Assembly (NCBI GenBank): GCA_964242575.1
Contig: CAXTCN010000004.1
Coordinates: 1 to 64,000, forward strand
Direction of reading: 5' to 3'
Source of the DNA: JANPPS01 sp964242575
GTDB lineage: Bacteria; Pseudomonadota; Alphaproteobacteria; Acetobacterales; Acetobacteraceae
Length of the DNA: 64,000 bases
In this document: positions 45,916 to 54,324 of the stretch, in pieces
Layout of the letters: every line of letters starts with the position of its first letter
How positions within the stretch are numbered: position 1 is the first letter of the stretch
The notes under the pieces: generated by a model
Databases searched by the model: none
What the model was told of the DNA's origin: nothing
Seen by the model: the letters and a program-made list of their open reading frames with translations, nothing else
Translations under genes and position numbers: made by a program

Positions 45916-46662
45916 ATGCAGGTCGCGGGCAAGGCGTTCATCGTAACCGGCGGCGGCTCTGGCCTGGGCGCGGCCACGGCGCGGATGCTGACGGAGGCTG
46001 GTGGCCGGGTGCTGCTGGCGGATGTGGCCGAGGCGGACCCGCCAGCCGGCGGCGCGTTCCTGCGCACCGATGTGACGTCCGAGGCGGAGGGACAGGCGGC
46101 GGTGGAGCACGCCGTGCGGCATTTCGGCGGCTTGCACGGCCTGGTGAACTGCGCCGGCGTGGCAATCGGTGAGCGGGTGGCAGGCCGAGACGGGCCGCAC
46201 CGGCTGGACAGCTTCACGCGCGTGGTGGCCGTGAACCTGCTGGGCACGTTCAACATGATCCGCCTGGCCGCCCAGGCGATGCGGGCCGGCGCGCCGGACA
46301 CTGAGGGCGAGCGCGGGGTGATCGTCAACACCGCCTCGGTCGCGGCCTTTGACGGACAGATCGGCCAGGCCGCCTACTCCGCGTCCAAGGGCGGCGTCGT
46401 CGGCATGACCTTGCCCATTGCGCGGGAGCTGGCGCGGGATGGCATCCGCGTGGTGACGATCGCGCCGGGGCTGTTCGAGACGCCGATGATGCTGGGCATG
46501 GCTCCGGAAATCCAGGCGGCGCTGGGTGCCGGGGTGCCATTCCCGCCTCGGCTTGGGCGGCCAGCGGAGTTCGCGGCCCTGGTGCGGCAGGTGCTTGAGA
46601 ATACGATGCTGAATGGCGAGGTAATCCGGCTGGACGGGGCGCTGCGGATGGCGCCGAAATAG
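45916..46662 (+). CDS. SDR, 3-hydroxyacyl-CoA dehydrogenase type 2-like
   Basis: A 248-residue classical SDR. The nucleotide loop is VTGGGSGLG, NCAGVAIGE follows, and the catalytic Ser and YSASK are intact. The run GVIVNTASVAAFDGQIGQAAYSASK and PFPPRLGRPAEFAALV are like HSD10-type acyl-CoA dehydrogenases. The preferred start is the ATG at 45916. It is divergent from tarD; a shared pathway is not proven. Confidence 0.85.
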   Translation: MQVAGKAFIVTGGGSGLGAATARMLTEAGGRVLLADVAEADPPAGGAFLRTDVTSEAEGQAAVEHAVRHFGGLHGLVNCAGVAIGERVAGRDGPHRLDSFTRVVAVNLLGTFNMIRLAAQAMRAGAPDTEGERGVIVNTASVAAFDGQIGQAAYSASKGGVVGMTLPIARELARDGIRVVTIAPGLFETPMMLGMAPEIQAALGAGVPFPPRLGRPAEFAALVRQVLENTMLNGEVIRLDGALRMAPK

Positions 46663-46700
46663 CTGCGCCGGACCAGCCGCGGTCCCTGCGCGACCCGGTT

Positions 46701-47264
46701 GTGCAGGAGCGGCGGCGGGCGATGCTGTCCCTGCCCCGCGCCGCACCCCTGGTTGAGTTCGTCCAGGGCTTGCGGTCCCGTCCTGGCAGCGTGGTGCCTG
46801 AGTTCGACCCGGCCGACGGCGGAACATCGGCGCAGGCGCTGTTCCTATTGGAGAAACCCGGTCCAGCCACGGCGTCATGGACCGGCGGCTACGGTTTCGT
46901 CAGCCGGGACAACGACACGCCGACCGCCGAAGCAATCCACCACTTCATGGCGGAGGCCGGCATCCCGCGCGAGCGTACAGCCTTGTGGAACTTGGTCCCA
47001 TGGTGGAACGGCACCTGCGCGATCCGCGCCGCCGAGCGCACTGACGGCGTCCAGGCGCTGGCTGCCCTACTGCCGCTGTTGCCGTCGCTGCGTGCGGTGG
47101 TGCTGGTGGGACGCACCGCCGGGACAGCGCGCGCCGTACTGGAGCGGACCGGGTTGCGGCTATTCGCCTCGGCGCACCCCTCGCCGCAAGTACGGGCAGG
47201 CTGGCCGGAGCGATGGCGGGCTATCCCGCTGGAATGGCGTCAGGTCCGGTCCGTGCTGGATTAA
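46701..47264 (+). CDS. Uracil-DNA-glycosylase-like protein
   Basis: A 187-residue protein with the uracil-DNA-glycosylase-superfamily pattern. It has ALFLLEKPGP in the place of the GEAPG motif, FVSRDNDTPTAEAIHHFM, LWNLVPWW, a conserved VVLVGRTA strand, and a terminal SAHPSP. It looks like a diverged single-domain family rather than Ung. The GTG at 46701 is used; ATG at 46722 is possible. Its TAA shares the TTAA with the stop of the convergent paaE. Confidence 0.65.
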   Translation: MQERRRAMLSLPRAAPLVEFVQGLRSRPGSVVPEFDPADGGTSAQALFLLEKPGPATASWTGGYGFVSRDNDTPTAEAIHHFMAEAGIPRERTALWNLVPWWNGTCAIRAAERTDGVQALAALLPLLPSLRAVVLVGRTAGTARAVLERTGLRLFASAHPSPQVRAGWPERWRAIPLEWRQVRSVLD

Positions 47265-48325
47265 ACTTGGTCGTAGTCCACCGTGACCCGCCCGCTGGTC
47301 GGATGCGACTGGCAGGTCAGCACGTAGCCCGCCTCGGTTTCCCAGGCCTCCAACGCATAGTTCACGTCCATGCGCACGGTGCCCGCCGTCACCCGGGCGC
47401 GGCAGGTGCTGCACATCCCGCCACGGCAGGAGTACGGCAAATCCAGGCCTGCCCGCAGCGCTGCTTCCAGCACCGTTTCCGCCTCGGCAACCGGCACCTC
47501 GGTCCGCACGCCATCCGCGATGATGACGGCTTGGGCGAAGGGCACGGTAGCGTCCCGTAAGATGGCGCTCCGGCGGACGCCAGTGGGTGCCGCTGGCGTG
47601 AACCGCTCGCTGTGAATGCGTTCTGGCGGCACCCCGGCGGCAGCGAGAGCAGCCGTCACGTCCTCGATCAGCGCGGACGGCCCGCATAGGAATGCGCCGT
47701 CCAGCCGCGCCGCGCTCGCGCCCAGCAGCGCCATCGCCTTGGCCCCGTCTAGCCGTCCCGAAAGGATAGGCACGTCCTGCTGCTCCCGCGACAGCACGTG
47801 CACCACCGTCAGACGGTCAAGGAAGCGGTCCTTCAGCTCCTCCAGCGTTTCGCGGAAGATGATTTGGCCCGTGGCGCGGCTGCCACACAACAGGATGAAT
47901 CGGCTGTGCGGCTCACGCGTGAGCACGGATTTCAGGATCGACAGCACCGGAGTGATGCCGGACCCTGCGGCAATCCCCGCATAGAGGCGCACCGCGCCCG
48001 GGTCCGGCGCGAGGGTGAACCGGCCGTCCGGCGGCATCACGTCCAGCGTGCCGCCTGCCTGCAACGCCTCGTGCGCCCAGGCGGAAAACCGGCCGTCGTC
48101 CACCCGCTTGATCGCGATCCGCAGCTCGCCATCGTCAAGGCCGGAGCAGATCGAGTACGACCGCCGCACCTCCTCCCCGTCAATCCGCACCCGCAGCGTC
48201 AGGTACTGGCCGGGAACATACGTGAAGTGGGAGCGCAGCTCGGGCGGCACCTCCAGCGCGACGCTGACCGCGTCCGCCGTTTCCTGCCGCACGTCGGCGA
48301 TGCGGAGCGCGTGGAAACGGCTCAC
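47261..48325 (-). CDS. paaE: Phenylacetyl-CoA epoxidase reductase subunit
   Basis: A 354-residue electron-transfer subunit that passes electrons from NADPH to the PaaA di-iron site. FAD-binding RRSYSICSG and the NAD-binding AGIAAGSGITPVLSILKSV are followed by a plant-type 2Fe-2S domain (CRGGMCSTCRARV ... CQS). The GTG start at 48325 lies 1 nt after paaD. Last gene of the operon. Confidence 0.95.
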   Translation of the reverse strand: MSRFHALRIADVRQETADAVSVALEVPPELRSHFTYVPGQYLTLRVRIDGEEVRRSYSICSGLDDGELRIAIKRVDDGRFSAWAHEALQAGGTLDVMPPDGRFTLAPDPGAVRLYAGIAAGSGITPVLSILKSVLTREPHSRFILLCGSRATGQIIFRETLEELKDRFLDRLTVVHVLSREQQDVPILSGRLDGAKAMALLGASAARLDGAFLCGPSALIEDVTAALAAAGVPPERIHSERFTPAAPTGVRRSAILRDATVPFAQAVIIADGVRTEVPVAEAETVLEAALRAGLDLPYSCRGGMCSTCRARVTAGTVRMDVNYALEAWETEAGYVLTCQSHPTSGRVTVDYDQV

Positions 48326-48326
48326 T

Positions 48327-48809
48327 CTAGTGGCACTTGAAGTAGTCGAACGGCTCCCGGCAGGACAGGCAACGCCACAGCGCCTTGCATGAGGTGGAGC
48401 CGAACTCCGCCACCACCTCCGTATGGTCCGAGCCGCACCGCGGACACGCCACCTGGTCCACGCCGAACAGCGCCCGGCGGCCCGTGGCCCGGCCCGGCGG
48501 CGCGATGCCGTACTCCAACAGCTTGCGGCGCCCGTCCTCGGTCATCCAGTCCGTAGTCCAAGCAGGGGACAGCACGGTCCGCACCCGGCCCGGGATGCCG
48601 GCGCGGGCCAACGCCAGCTCGACCTCGATTGCGATCAAGCCCATGGCGGCACAGCCGGAGTAGGTCGGCGTAATCAGCACCTCGACCCCGCCCGCGTCCT
48701 CCGTCACGTCCCGCAACACGCCGAGGTCGGCAATGGTCAGCACCGGCACCTCCGGGTCGCAGACCTCGGCCGCCGCCGCCCAGGCCCGGTCCCGCAGCGG
48801 CGTTACCAT
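48327..48809 (-). CDS. paaD: Phenylacetyl-CoA epoxidase assembly protein PaaD
   Basis: A 160-residue protein thought to help assemble the metal centres of the PaaABCE complex. It has the DUF59 fold (CDPEVPVLTIADLGVLRDV and TPTYSGCAAMG) and a C-terminal cysteine-rich tail (CPRCGSDHTEVV, STSCKALWRCLSC) that binds Zn or Fe. The ATG at 48809 overlaps paaC by 7 nt. A much longer frame upstream is an antisense-type artefact of paaC. Confidence 0.93.
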   Translation of the reverse strand: MVTPLRDRAWAAAAEVCDPEVPVLTIADLGVLRDVTEDAGGVEVLITPTYSGCAAMGLIAIEVELALARAGIPGRVRTVLSPAWTTDWMTEDGRRKLLEYGIAPPGRATGRRALFGVDQVACPRCGSDHTEVVAEFGSTSCKALWRCLSCREPFDYFKCH

Positions 48810-49567
48810 CGTGCGCCGGGAAAGCTGCGTTGCAGGTGCTGCATTTCGGCCAACAAGAAGCCCAGGTGCTCGGTATGCCGCCCGGTCCGGCCGCCACGGT
48901 GCATCCAGGCATTGGCCGGCCGGGTCAGGGTGGCCTGGTCCAGGATGGCGGCGACCGTCGCGTCCCAAACCTGCCGGAGCGGCGCCGGGTCGGCCGCGAC
49001 GCTGGAAGCAACCAGCTCGCACGGCTCGAACATCTCGCCGGTGTAGGGCCACAGCAGGTCCACCGCCGCCTGCGCCCGACGCTGGCTTTCGGCCGTGCCG
49101 TCGCCCAACCGGATCATCCACTCCGAGGCATGGCGCAGGTGGTACGCCGTCTCCTTCTCCGCCTTGGCGGCGATGGCGGCGAGCGTCGGGTCCGTGGATG
49201 CGGTCATGGCCCGCCACCAGGGGTCGATATACGCGGCATACAGGAACTGCCGCGCGATGGTCTGCGCGAAGTCGCCATTCGGCTGTTCCAGCAGCAGCAG
49301 GTTGCGGTATTGCGGGGCATCCCGCAGGTAGGCCATGCCGTCCTCGTCGTGCCCGGCGCCTTCGGCCTCGGCGGCGTACTGGTATAGGCTGCGCGCCTGT
49401 CCCAGCAGGTCCAGCCCCATGTTGGCGAGCGCTATGTCCTCCTCCGGCGTCGGCGCGTGGCCGCACCACTCGGACAGACGGTGCCCCAGCACGAGCGCGT
49501 CGTCGGCGCGGCGCAAGGTGAACAGCACCAGCGGCGTCTCCCGCACCTGGATGGAGGTGGTCGCCAC
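48803..49567 (-). CDS. paaC: Phenylacetyl-CoA epoxidase structural subunit PaaC
   Basis: A 254-residue helical subunit with the ferritin-like fold but without a full di-iron site. It has FTLRRADDALVLGHRLSEWCGHAPT, ANMGLDLLGQARSLY and WPYTGEMFE. It pairs with PaaA to form the catalytic core. A GTG start follows directly after the paaB stop. Confidence 0.94.
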   Translation of the reverse strand: MATTSIQVRETPLVLFTLRRADDALVLGHRLSEWCGHAPTPEEDIALANMGLDLLGQARSLYQYAAEAEGAGHDEDGMAYLRDAPQYRNLLLLEQPNGDFAQTIARQFLYAAYIDPWWRAMTASTDPTLAAIAAKAEKETAYHLRHASEWMIRLGDGTAESQRRAQAAVDLLWPYTGEMFEPCELVASSVAADPAPLRQVWDATVAAILDQATLTRPANAWMHRGGRTGRHTEHLGFLLAEMQHLQRSFPGARW

Positions 49568-49855
49568 TTACATATGGCCGACTTCGTCCGGCACCTGGTA
49601 GAAGGTCGGGTGACGGTAGATTTTGCTGGCTGTGGGTTCGAACATCATGCCTTTGTCGGCCGGGTCGCTGGCGGTAATGGCGTTGCTGGGCACCACCCAA
49701 AGCGACAAGCCCTCACCTCGGCGGGTGTAAACGTCCCGCGCCGCCTGCAATGCCATCTCGGCGTCCGCCGCGTGCACACTGCCGGCGTGCTTGTGCGCGA
49801 GGCCGTTGCGGCTGCGGATGAAAACCTCCCAAAGCGGCGTCTTTTGCTCGCTCAT
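49568..49855 (-). CDS. paaB: Phenylacetyl-CoA epoxidase subunit PaaB
   Basis: A 95-residue small subunit that bridges PaaAC dimers. Clear family text: PLWEVFIRSRNGLAHKHAGS, ALQAARDVYTRRGEGLSLWV and PSNAI. The ATG at 49855 overlaps the paaA stop by 4 nt. Confidence 0.95.
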   Translation of the reverse strand: MSEQKTPLWEVFIRSRNGLAHKHAGSVHAADAEMALQAARDVYTRRGEGLSLWVVPSNAITASDPADKGMMFEPTASKIYRHPTFYQVPDEVGHM

Positions 49856-50838
49856 GCCGCGATTTTCCGTGCCCGGCGTTTCTCGGCATGGGCCAAGGCG
49901 GCTTCCCGCACCCAAGCGCCGTCCGCGTGCGCCTGGCGCCGGTCGGCCAGCCGCTCCCGGTTGCACGGGCCGTTGCCGGCGATCACCTGGCGGAACTCTT
50001 CCCAGTCGATGGCACCGAACCGCCAGTGCCCGGCCGCCTCGTCATACGTGAGCGCCGGGTCCGGGATCGTGAGGCCCAGGAAATGCGCTTGCGGCACCAT
50101 GGCGTCCACAAAGCGCTGGCGCAGCTCATCGTTGCTGAAACGCTTAATCTTCCACGCCATGCTGGTGTCGCTGTGCTGGCTTTCGCCGTCCGGAGGCCCA
50201 AACATCATCATTGCCGGCCACCACCAGCGGTCCAGCGCGTCCTGCGCCATGGTCTTTTGCTCCGGCGTGCCGCGGGCCAGGGTCATGGCGATCTCGTAAC
50301 CCTGGCGCTGGTGGAAGCTCTCTTCCTTGCACACCCGCACCATGGCGCGGGCATAGGGGCCGTAGCTGCAACGGCACAGCGGGATCTGGTTCATGATCGC
50401 GGCGCCGTCCACCAGCCAACCGATGGCGCCGATGTCGGCCCAAGTCAGCGCCGGGTAGTTGAAGATGCTGCTGTGCTTGGCCCGGCCGGACAGCAACTGG
50501 TCTGTCAGCTCCTCCCGCGACACGCCCAGGGTCTCGGCGGCGGCGTAGAGGTACAGCCCGTGCCCACACTCATCCTGCACCTTCGCCAGCAGCGCGGCCT
50601 TGCGGCGCAAGCTTGGAGCACGGGTCAGCCAACGCCCTTCCGGCAACTGCCCTACAATCTCGCTGTGCGCGTGCTGGCTGATTTGGCGGACCAAGGTGCG
50701 GCGGTAGGCCTCGGGCATCCAGTCATTCGCCTCAATCCGGTCATCGGCGTCGATGCGCGCCTGGAACCGGGCCATATGCTCCGTGTCCTCAACGGGGCGG
50801 GGGCCAACGTCAGCGCTGTTCAGGGCCTGGGTGTACAT
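49852..50838 (-). CDS. paaA: Phenylacetyl-CoA epoxidase catalytic subunit PaaA
   Basis: A 328-residue di-iron oxygenase subunit that makes 1,2-epoxyphenylacetyl-CoA. The di-iron helices show DECGHGLYLY and CKEESFHQRQGYEIAM, and WWWPAMMMFGPPD is the acyl-CoA-side motif. The ATG at 50838 matches the family N-terminus. It is the first gene of paaABCDE. The upstream region carries a palindrome that may be a PaaX site. Confidence 0.96.
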   Translation of the reverse strand: MYTQALNSADVGPRPVEDTEHMARFQARIDADDRIEANDWMPEAYRRTLVRQISQHAHSEIVGQLPEGRWLTRAPSLRRKAALLAKVQDECGHGLYLYAAAETLGVSREELTDQLLSGRAKHSSIFNYPALTWADIGAIGWLVDGAAIMNQIPLCRCSYGPYARAMVRVCKEESFHQRQGYEIAMTLARGTPEQKTMAQDALDRWWWPAMMMFGPPDGESQHSDTSMAWKIKRFSNDELRQRFVDAMVPQAHFLGLTIPDPALTYDEAAGHWRFGAIDWEEFRQVIAGNGPCNRERLADRRQAHADGAWVREAALAHAEKRRARKIAA

Positions 50839-50875
50839 GCCTGCACTCCGAAAGTGTAGCGTCAGGAAACATACC

Positions 50876-50905
50876 ACAGAATTTCGATGATGCAAGATTT
50901 TCTGT
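50876..50905. promoter_or_regulatory. Inverted repeat upstream of paaA, candidate PaaX site
   Basis: ACAGAA (50876-50881) and TTCTGT (50900-50905) are perfect inverted arms separated by 18 bases, with partial symmetry continuing inward. The site is about 40 nt upstream of the paaA start, in an A/T-richer patch unlike the surrounding coding DNA. PaaX repressors bind palindromes before paaA in other bacteria. The exact motif was not matched here. Confidence 0.45.
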
Positions 50906-50975
50906 AATGTGCCCGGCTTGGGAACCGGGTGGCCGCAACGGGGTTCTGACGGTGATGCAACTGGAGGACCTTGCC

Positions 50976-51338
50976 ATGGACGAGAACCGTTTTGAGGGCG
51001 CAGCCCGGAAGATCGGCGGAAAGATCGAGGGCGCGGTCGGCGACCTGACCGGCGATCAGAAGATGCAGGCCGAGGGCGGCATGGACCGCGTGGCCGGCAG
51101 TGCCCAGCGCGCGTATGGACAGGCCGCGGATGCCGTTCGTGACACGGCAAGCCGGGTCAGCGAGCAGGCCAGCGACTATGGCTCTCAGGTGTTGGACCAG
51201 ATTGAGGAGGCTGGGGACTACCTTGCCGAACAGATCGACCAACGGCCAATTACGGCTATCCTGATTGCGGCGGGTGTCGGCTTCCTCTTGGCTTTGGCGA
51301 CGAAGCCCGCTCCGGTGGTTTACTACCGCCGCCGCTGA
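50976..51338 (+). CDS. CsbD-domain protein with C-terminal membrane anchor
   Basis: A 120-residue protein. The first 45 residues are a CsbD stress-protein domain (FEGAARKIGGKIEGAVGDLT). A helical middle has ElaB-like spacing, and the C-terminus is a membrane segment (ITAILIAAGVGFLLALAT) ending YYRRR, as in DUF883/ElaB ribosome-tethering proteins. The ATG at 50976 has GGAGG 8 nt upstream. It runs opposite to paaA and paaX, and its last 83 nt overlap the 3' end of paaX. Confidence 0.8.
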   Translation: MDENRFEGAARKIGGKIEGAVGDLTGDQKMQAEGGMDRVAGSAQRAYGQAADAVRDTASRVSEQASDYGSQVLDQIEEAGDYLAEQIDQRPITAILIAAGVGFLLALATKPAPVVYYRRR

Positions 51339-52173
51339 ACCGTTCTGCCGGGTCCGGACCTCGCGGCAGGGGTCCGGACCGGCGCTCGGCAGTGTCCAGC
51401 CATAGCTCTGATCCTGGCGCCATCACTTGATAGAGTCGTTTGCAAAGCTGCCAGGCAGCGTTGCCGTGCCAATTATCCGGCAACATGACAGTAGGCAGGC
51501 CGGGGTCCCGCAGCGCGACGCGCCGGTGTTCATGGATCAACATCACACGCGTCGCCAATGCATCTAATGGCGCAAGCCCGTCTGAAGCAGGCTCTACGGC
51601 ACCGAACACATCCAAAAATCTCGCGTAGCCCACATTGATGCGCCCGAGCGGCCAGGAGCGGTCCGCAAGTGTGCGAAGTGCGGACGGGCTGCCGGTGGCC
51701 CGCACATGCAGGATATTGTCAGGCAACGGCTGGAAGTCTGGGGCAATTAAGACACCGGGCGTGCATAGCGCCCAGCCGGCGTTTTCCAGGGATTTCCGGT
51801 CCGCGCCAGGCTCGGGCCAGGCAATCAGCAGGCCGCCGCCCCATTCCGGCTGGCGTTGGCGGTAAATCCTCGGGCTTGCCGCGACGAATTCGGCCTCGTG
51901 CTGCGGCGAAAGGCTGTAATAACTGTTGCGGCCAATTCGGTGGCGCTCCAGCCAGCCATCCTGGGTGAGCCGGGATACCGCGGTGCGCACCACGCCCTCG
52001 CTGGCGCCGAGCCGCTGCATCAGCACCAGCAAGTCCGCCATCGCAACCTCACCGCCCCGTGGCAGGATGGCGTCGCCGAACACCGTCAGGATGACCGACC
52101 CAGTACGTGACGGCTCGGTCCGCAACCGGTCCAGCACGCCGACCAGTTCCGGCCAGGCGGCAGCCTGCGTCAC
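51256..52173 (-). CDS. paaX: PaaX-family transcriptional regulator
   Basis: A 305-residue GntR-like repressor of the phenylacetate pathway, relieved by phenylacetyl-CoA. It has the family head SVILTVFGDAILPRGGEVAM, then VRTAVSRLTQDGWLERHRIGRNSYY for the winged helix, and the C-terminal PaaX domain. The GTG at 52173 overlaps the stop of the upstream SDR gene (GTGA). The last 40 or so residues are Pro/Ser/Arg-rich and unconserved, and lie over the convergent CsbD gene. It stands 418 nt upstream of paaA on the same strand. Confidence 0.88.
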   Translation of the reverse strand: MTQAAAWPELVGVLDRLRTEPSRTGSVILTVFGDAILPRGGEVAMADLLVLMQRLGASEGVVRTAVSRLTQDGWLERHRIGRNSYYSLSPQHEAEFVAASPRIYRQRQPEWGGGLLIAWPEPGADRKSLENAGWALCTPGVLIAPDFQPLPDNILHVRATGSPSALRTLADRSWPLGRINVGYARFLDVFGAVEPASDGLAPLDALATRVMLIHEHRRVALRDPGLPTVMLPDNWHGNAAWQLCKRLYQVMAPGSELWLDTAERRSGPLPRGPDPAERFSGGGSKPPERASSPKPRGSRHPPQSG

Positions 52174-52910
52174 CGCCCGCCAGAAACCGGCAGCAGCGCC
52201 CCGGTCACGTAGGCCGCCTCGTCCGACAGCAGCCAGAGAACCACGGCCGCGACCTCCTCCGCGGTGCCGGCGCGGCCCATCGGGATGCCCGGTCCCATGC
52301 GTCCCACCCGGTCTGGCATGCCGGCCTTGCCGTGGATCGCGGTGTCGATCAGGCCCGGCAACACCGCGTTCACCCGGATGCCGCGCGGCGCCAACTCGCG
52401 TGCGGCGCCGATGGTGAGCGTGTCCACGGCGCCCTTGCTCGCGGCGTAGTGGACCCACTCCCCCGGGCTGCCGAGCTGCGAGGCGCGGGACGAGACGTTG
52501 ACGATGGCGCCGCCCTGGCCGCCACGGTCGGCCGCCATCCACCGCACGGCCCCACGCAGCGCCAGGAACGCTCCGCGCACGTTCACGGCCATGACCCGGT
52601 CGAGCGCCGTGGCTGGCAGCTCGTCGAGCATCGCGACCGGGCCGGTGATGCCGGCGTTGTTGACCAGCGCCGTGATGGGGCCGAGCGCAGCCGCGGCGGC
52701 GAACAGCGCGACCACTGCCGCCTCGTCGGCCGCATCGGCGCGCTGCGGCAGGATGCGCCCGCCAGCGGCCCCGATCTCCGCTGCCAACCCGTCGGCTGCG
52801 CCGGCGTCGTGCGAGTAGGAGAAGCACACGGTCCAGCCACGCCGCGCCGCAAGACGGCAAACGGCCGCGCCGATGCCTTGGCTGCCGCCGGTAACGACCA
52901 TGACGGCCAC
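52170..52910 (-). CDS. SDR family oxidoreductase between trpS and paaX
   Basis: A 246-residue classical SDR. The nucleotide loop is VTGGSQGIG, NNAGITGPVA follows, and the active site is VNVSSRASQLGS with YAASK. The substrate is unknown. GTG at 52910 is 4 nt after the trpS stop; ATG at 52901 is the alternative. Coupling to paaX suggests it is co-transcribed with the regulator. Confidence 0.86.
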   Translation of the reverse strand: MAVMVVTGGSQGIGAAVCRLAARRGWTVCFSYSHDAGAADGLAAEIGAAGGRILPQRADAADEAAVVALFAAAAALGPITALVNNAGITGPVAMLDELPATALDRVMAVNVRGAFLALRGAVRWMAADRGGQGGAIVNVSSRASQLGSPGEWVHYAASKGAVDTLTIGAARELAPRGIRVNAVLPGLIDTAIHGKAGMPDRVGRMGPGIPMGRAGTAEEVAAVVLWLLSDEAAYVTGALLPVSGGR

Positions 52911-52914
52911 GGCG

Positions 52915-53913
52915 TCAAGCCTTAAGGAAGCCGACCAGGCGCTCGGCCTCGGCCACGATAGGCTCGGCCAGTGCGCTGGCGCGAGCGCCGCCATCCCGCA
53001 ACACGGCGTTTACGCTGCCCGGGTCGGCCAGCAAGCGGCGCGTCTCGGCGGCAATCGGCGACAGCTTGGTGACCAGCACCTCCGCCAGCGCGTCCTTGAA
53101 CACTCCAAAACCCTTGCCGCCGTGTTCCCGCAGCACCGCCGCAGCATCCACATCCAGCAACGCCGCCATGATGCCCACGAGGTTGCGCGCCTCTGGCCTG
53201 CCCTCCAACCCGTGCGGCTCGGACGGCAGCGGCTCGGCGTCGGTGCGGGCGCGGCGTATCTTGAGCGCGATCGTGTCCGCGTCATCCGTCAAGTTGATGC
53301 GGCTCTGGTCCGACGGGTCGGACTTCGACATCTTCTTTGCGCCGTCGCGCAGGCTCATGACCCGCGCGGCCGGGCCGAGGATCAACGGCTCGATTGCCGG
53401 GAAAAATTCCACCCCATAATCGTGGTTGAACTTCTGCGCGATGTCGTTTGCAAGCTCGAGATGCTGCCGCTGGTCGTCCCCCACCGGCACGCGCGTCGCA
53501 TGGTAGGCCAGGATGTCGGCCGCCATCAGGCTCGGGTAGATAAACAGCCCAGCCGACACCTGCTCCCGATCCTTGCCCGCCTTGTCCTTGAATTGCGTCA
53601 TGCGGTTGAGCCAGCCCAGCCGCGCCACGCAGGTAAAAATCCAGCCGAGCCGCGCATGGGCGGGCACCGCGGACTGGTGGAACAGGATATGCGCCCGAGG
53701 GTCGATGCCGCAGGCGATCACCGACGCCGCCAGCTCCCGCGTGGCGGCCGTGAGCGCGCGGGGGTCCTGGAACTGCGTGATGGCGTGCAGGTCCACCACG
53801 CAGTACAGGCACTCGTGGTCCCGTTGCAGCGCGACCCAGTTGCGGATGGCGCCAAGGTAATTGCCAAGGGTCGGCACGCCGGAAGGCTGGATGCCGGAGA
53901 AGATGCGCTGCAT
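52915..53913 (-). CDS. trpS: Tryptophanyl-tRNA synthetase
   Basis: A 332-residue class I synthetase charging tRNA-Trp. The HIGH-type motif reads SGVPTLGNYLGAIRN, and the KMSKS motif is KKMSKSDPSD. Length is normal. In many alphaproteobacteria trpS follows murJ directly. Here a small exported protein gene separates them. Confidence 0.96.
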   Translation of the reverse strand: MQRIFSGIQPSGVPTLGNYLGAIRNWVALQRDHECLYCVVDLHAITQFQDPRALTAATRELAASVIACGIDPRAHILFHQSAVPAHARLGWIFTCVARLGWLNRMTQFKDKAGKDREQVSAGLFIYPSLMAADILAYHATRVPVGDDQRQHLELANDIAQKFNHDYGVEFFPAIEPLILGPAARVMSLRDGAKKMSKSDPSDQSRINLTDDADTIALKIRRARTDAEPLPSEPHGLEGRPEARNLVGIMAALLDVDAAAVLREHGGKGFGVFKDALAEVLVTKLSPIAAETRRLLADPGSVNAVLRDGGARASALAEPIVAEAERLVGFLKA

Positions 53914-53970
53914 GGCCGGGTTGTCCGTCCCTGGCCTGCCGCGGTCAAGCCGTCGCTTTGGCCAGGTAGG

Positions 53971-54324
53971 CTACTCGGTGACGGCGCGGGTTGCGCCGTT
54001 GCGCCAGTACAGGCTGACCTTCGACACCTTGCACAAGTTCACGCTCGTCCACTCAGCCTCGTCGCCGTCGTTGTAGACGACCTTGATGTCAAAGCTGCAG
54101 GCCGAGGTACGGTTCGGGAAGGTGATGTCCACTATCTTGCCGTCCCCCAGCGAGCCGCGGCCCATCAGGTCCTTGCCCCAACTCCGGCTGCTGCTGGCGC
54201 CGACGTAAACCTCGTCGATCTGATATCCCGTGCGGTTGACAACCTGGAAATCCTGGTCCGCCGCAAACGCCGGCAATGCGCCGAGCATCAACGCAAAGGC
54301 TGCAAACAACAAACGGGCGAACAT
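53971..54324 (-). CDS. Small exported protein of unknown function
   Basis: A 117-residue protein with a clear Sec signal (FARLLFAAFALMLGALPAFA). The mature part has FQVVNRTGYQIDEVYVGAS, ITFPNRTSACSFDIKVVYNDGD and NLCKVSKVSLYW, with two cysteines that may form a disulfide. This pattern occurs in uncharacterised secreted proteins of Acetobacteraceae; no function is known. GGGGAG is 7 nt before the ATG at 54324, so that start is preferred over the ATG at 54330. Confidence 0.75.
   Translation of the reverse strand: MFARLLFAAFALMLGALPAFAADQDFQVVNRTGYQIDEVYVGASSSRSWGKDLMGRGSLGDGKIVDITFPNRTSACSFDIKVVYNDGDEAEWTSVNLCKVSKVSLYWRNGATRAVTE

Noticed and set aside
48327..49700. 457-codon frame suggesting a fused PaaD protein
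   Set aside because: Only the last 160 residues match PaaD. The N-terminal part is the paaC gene read in another frame.
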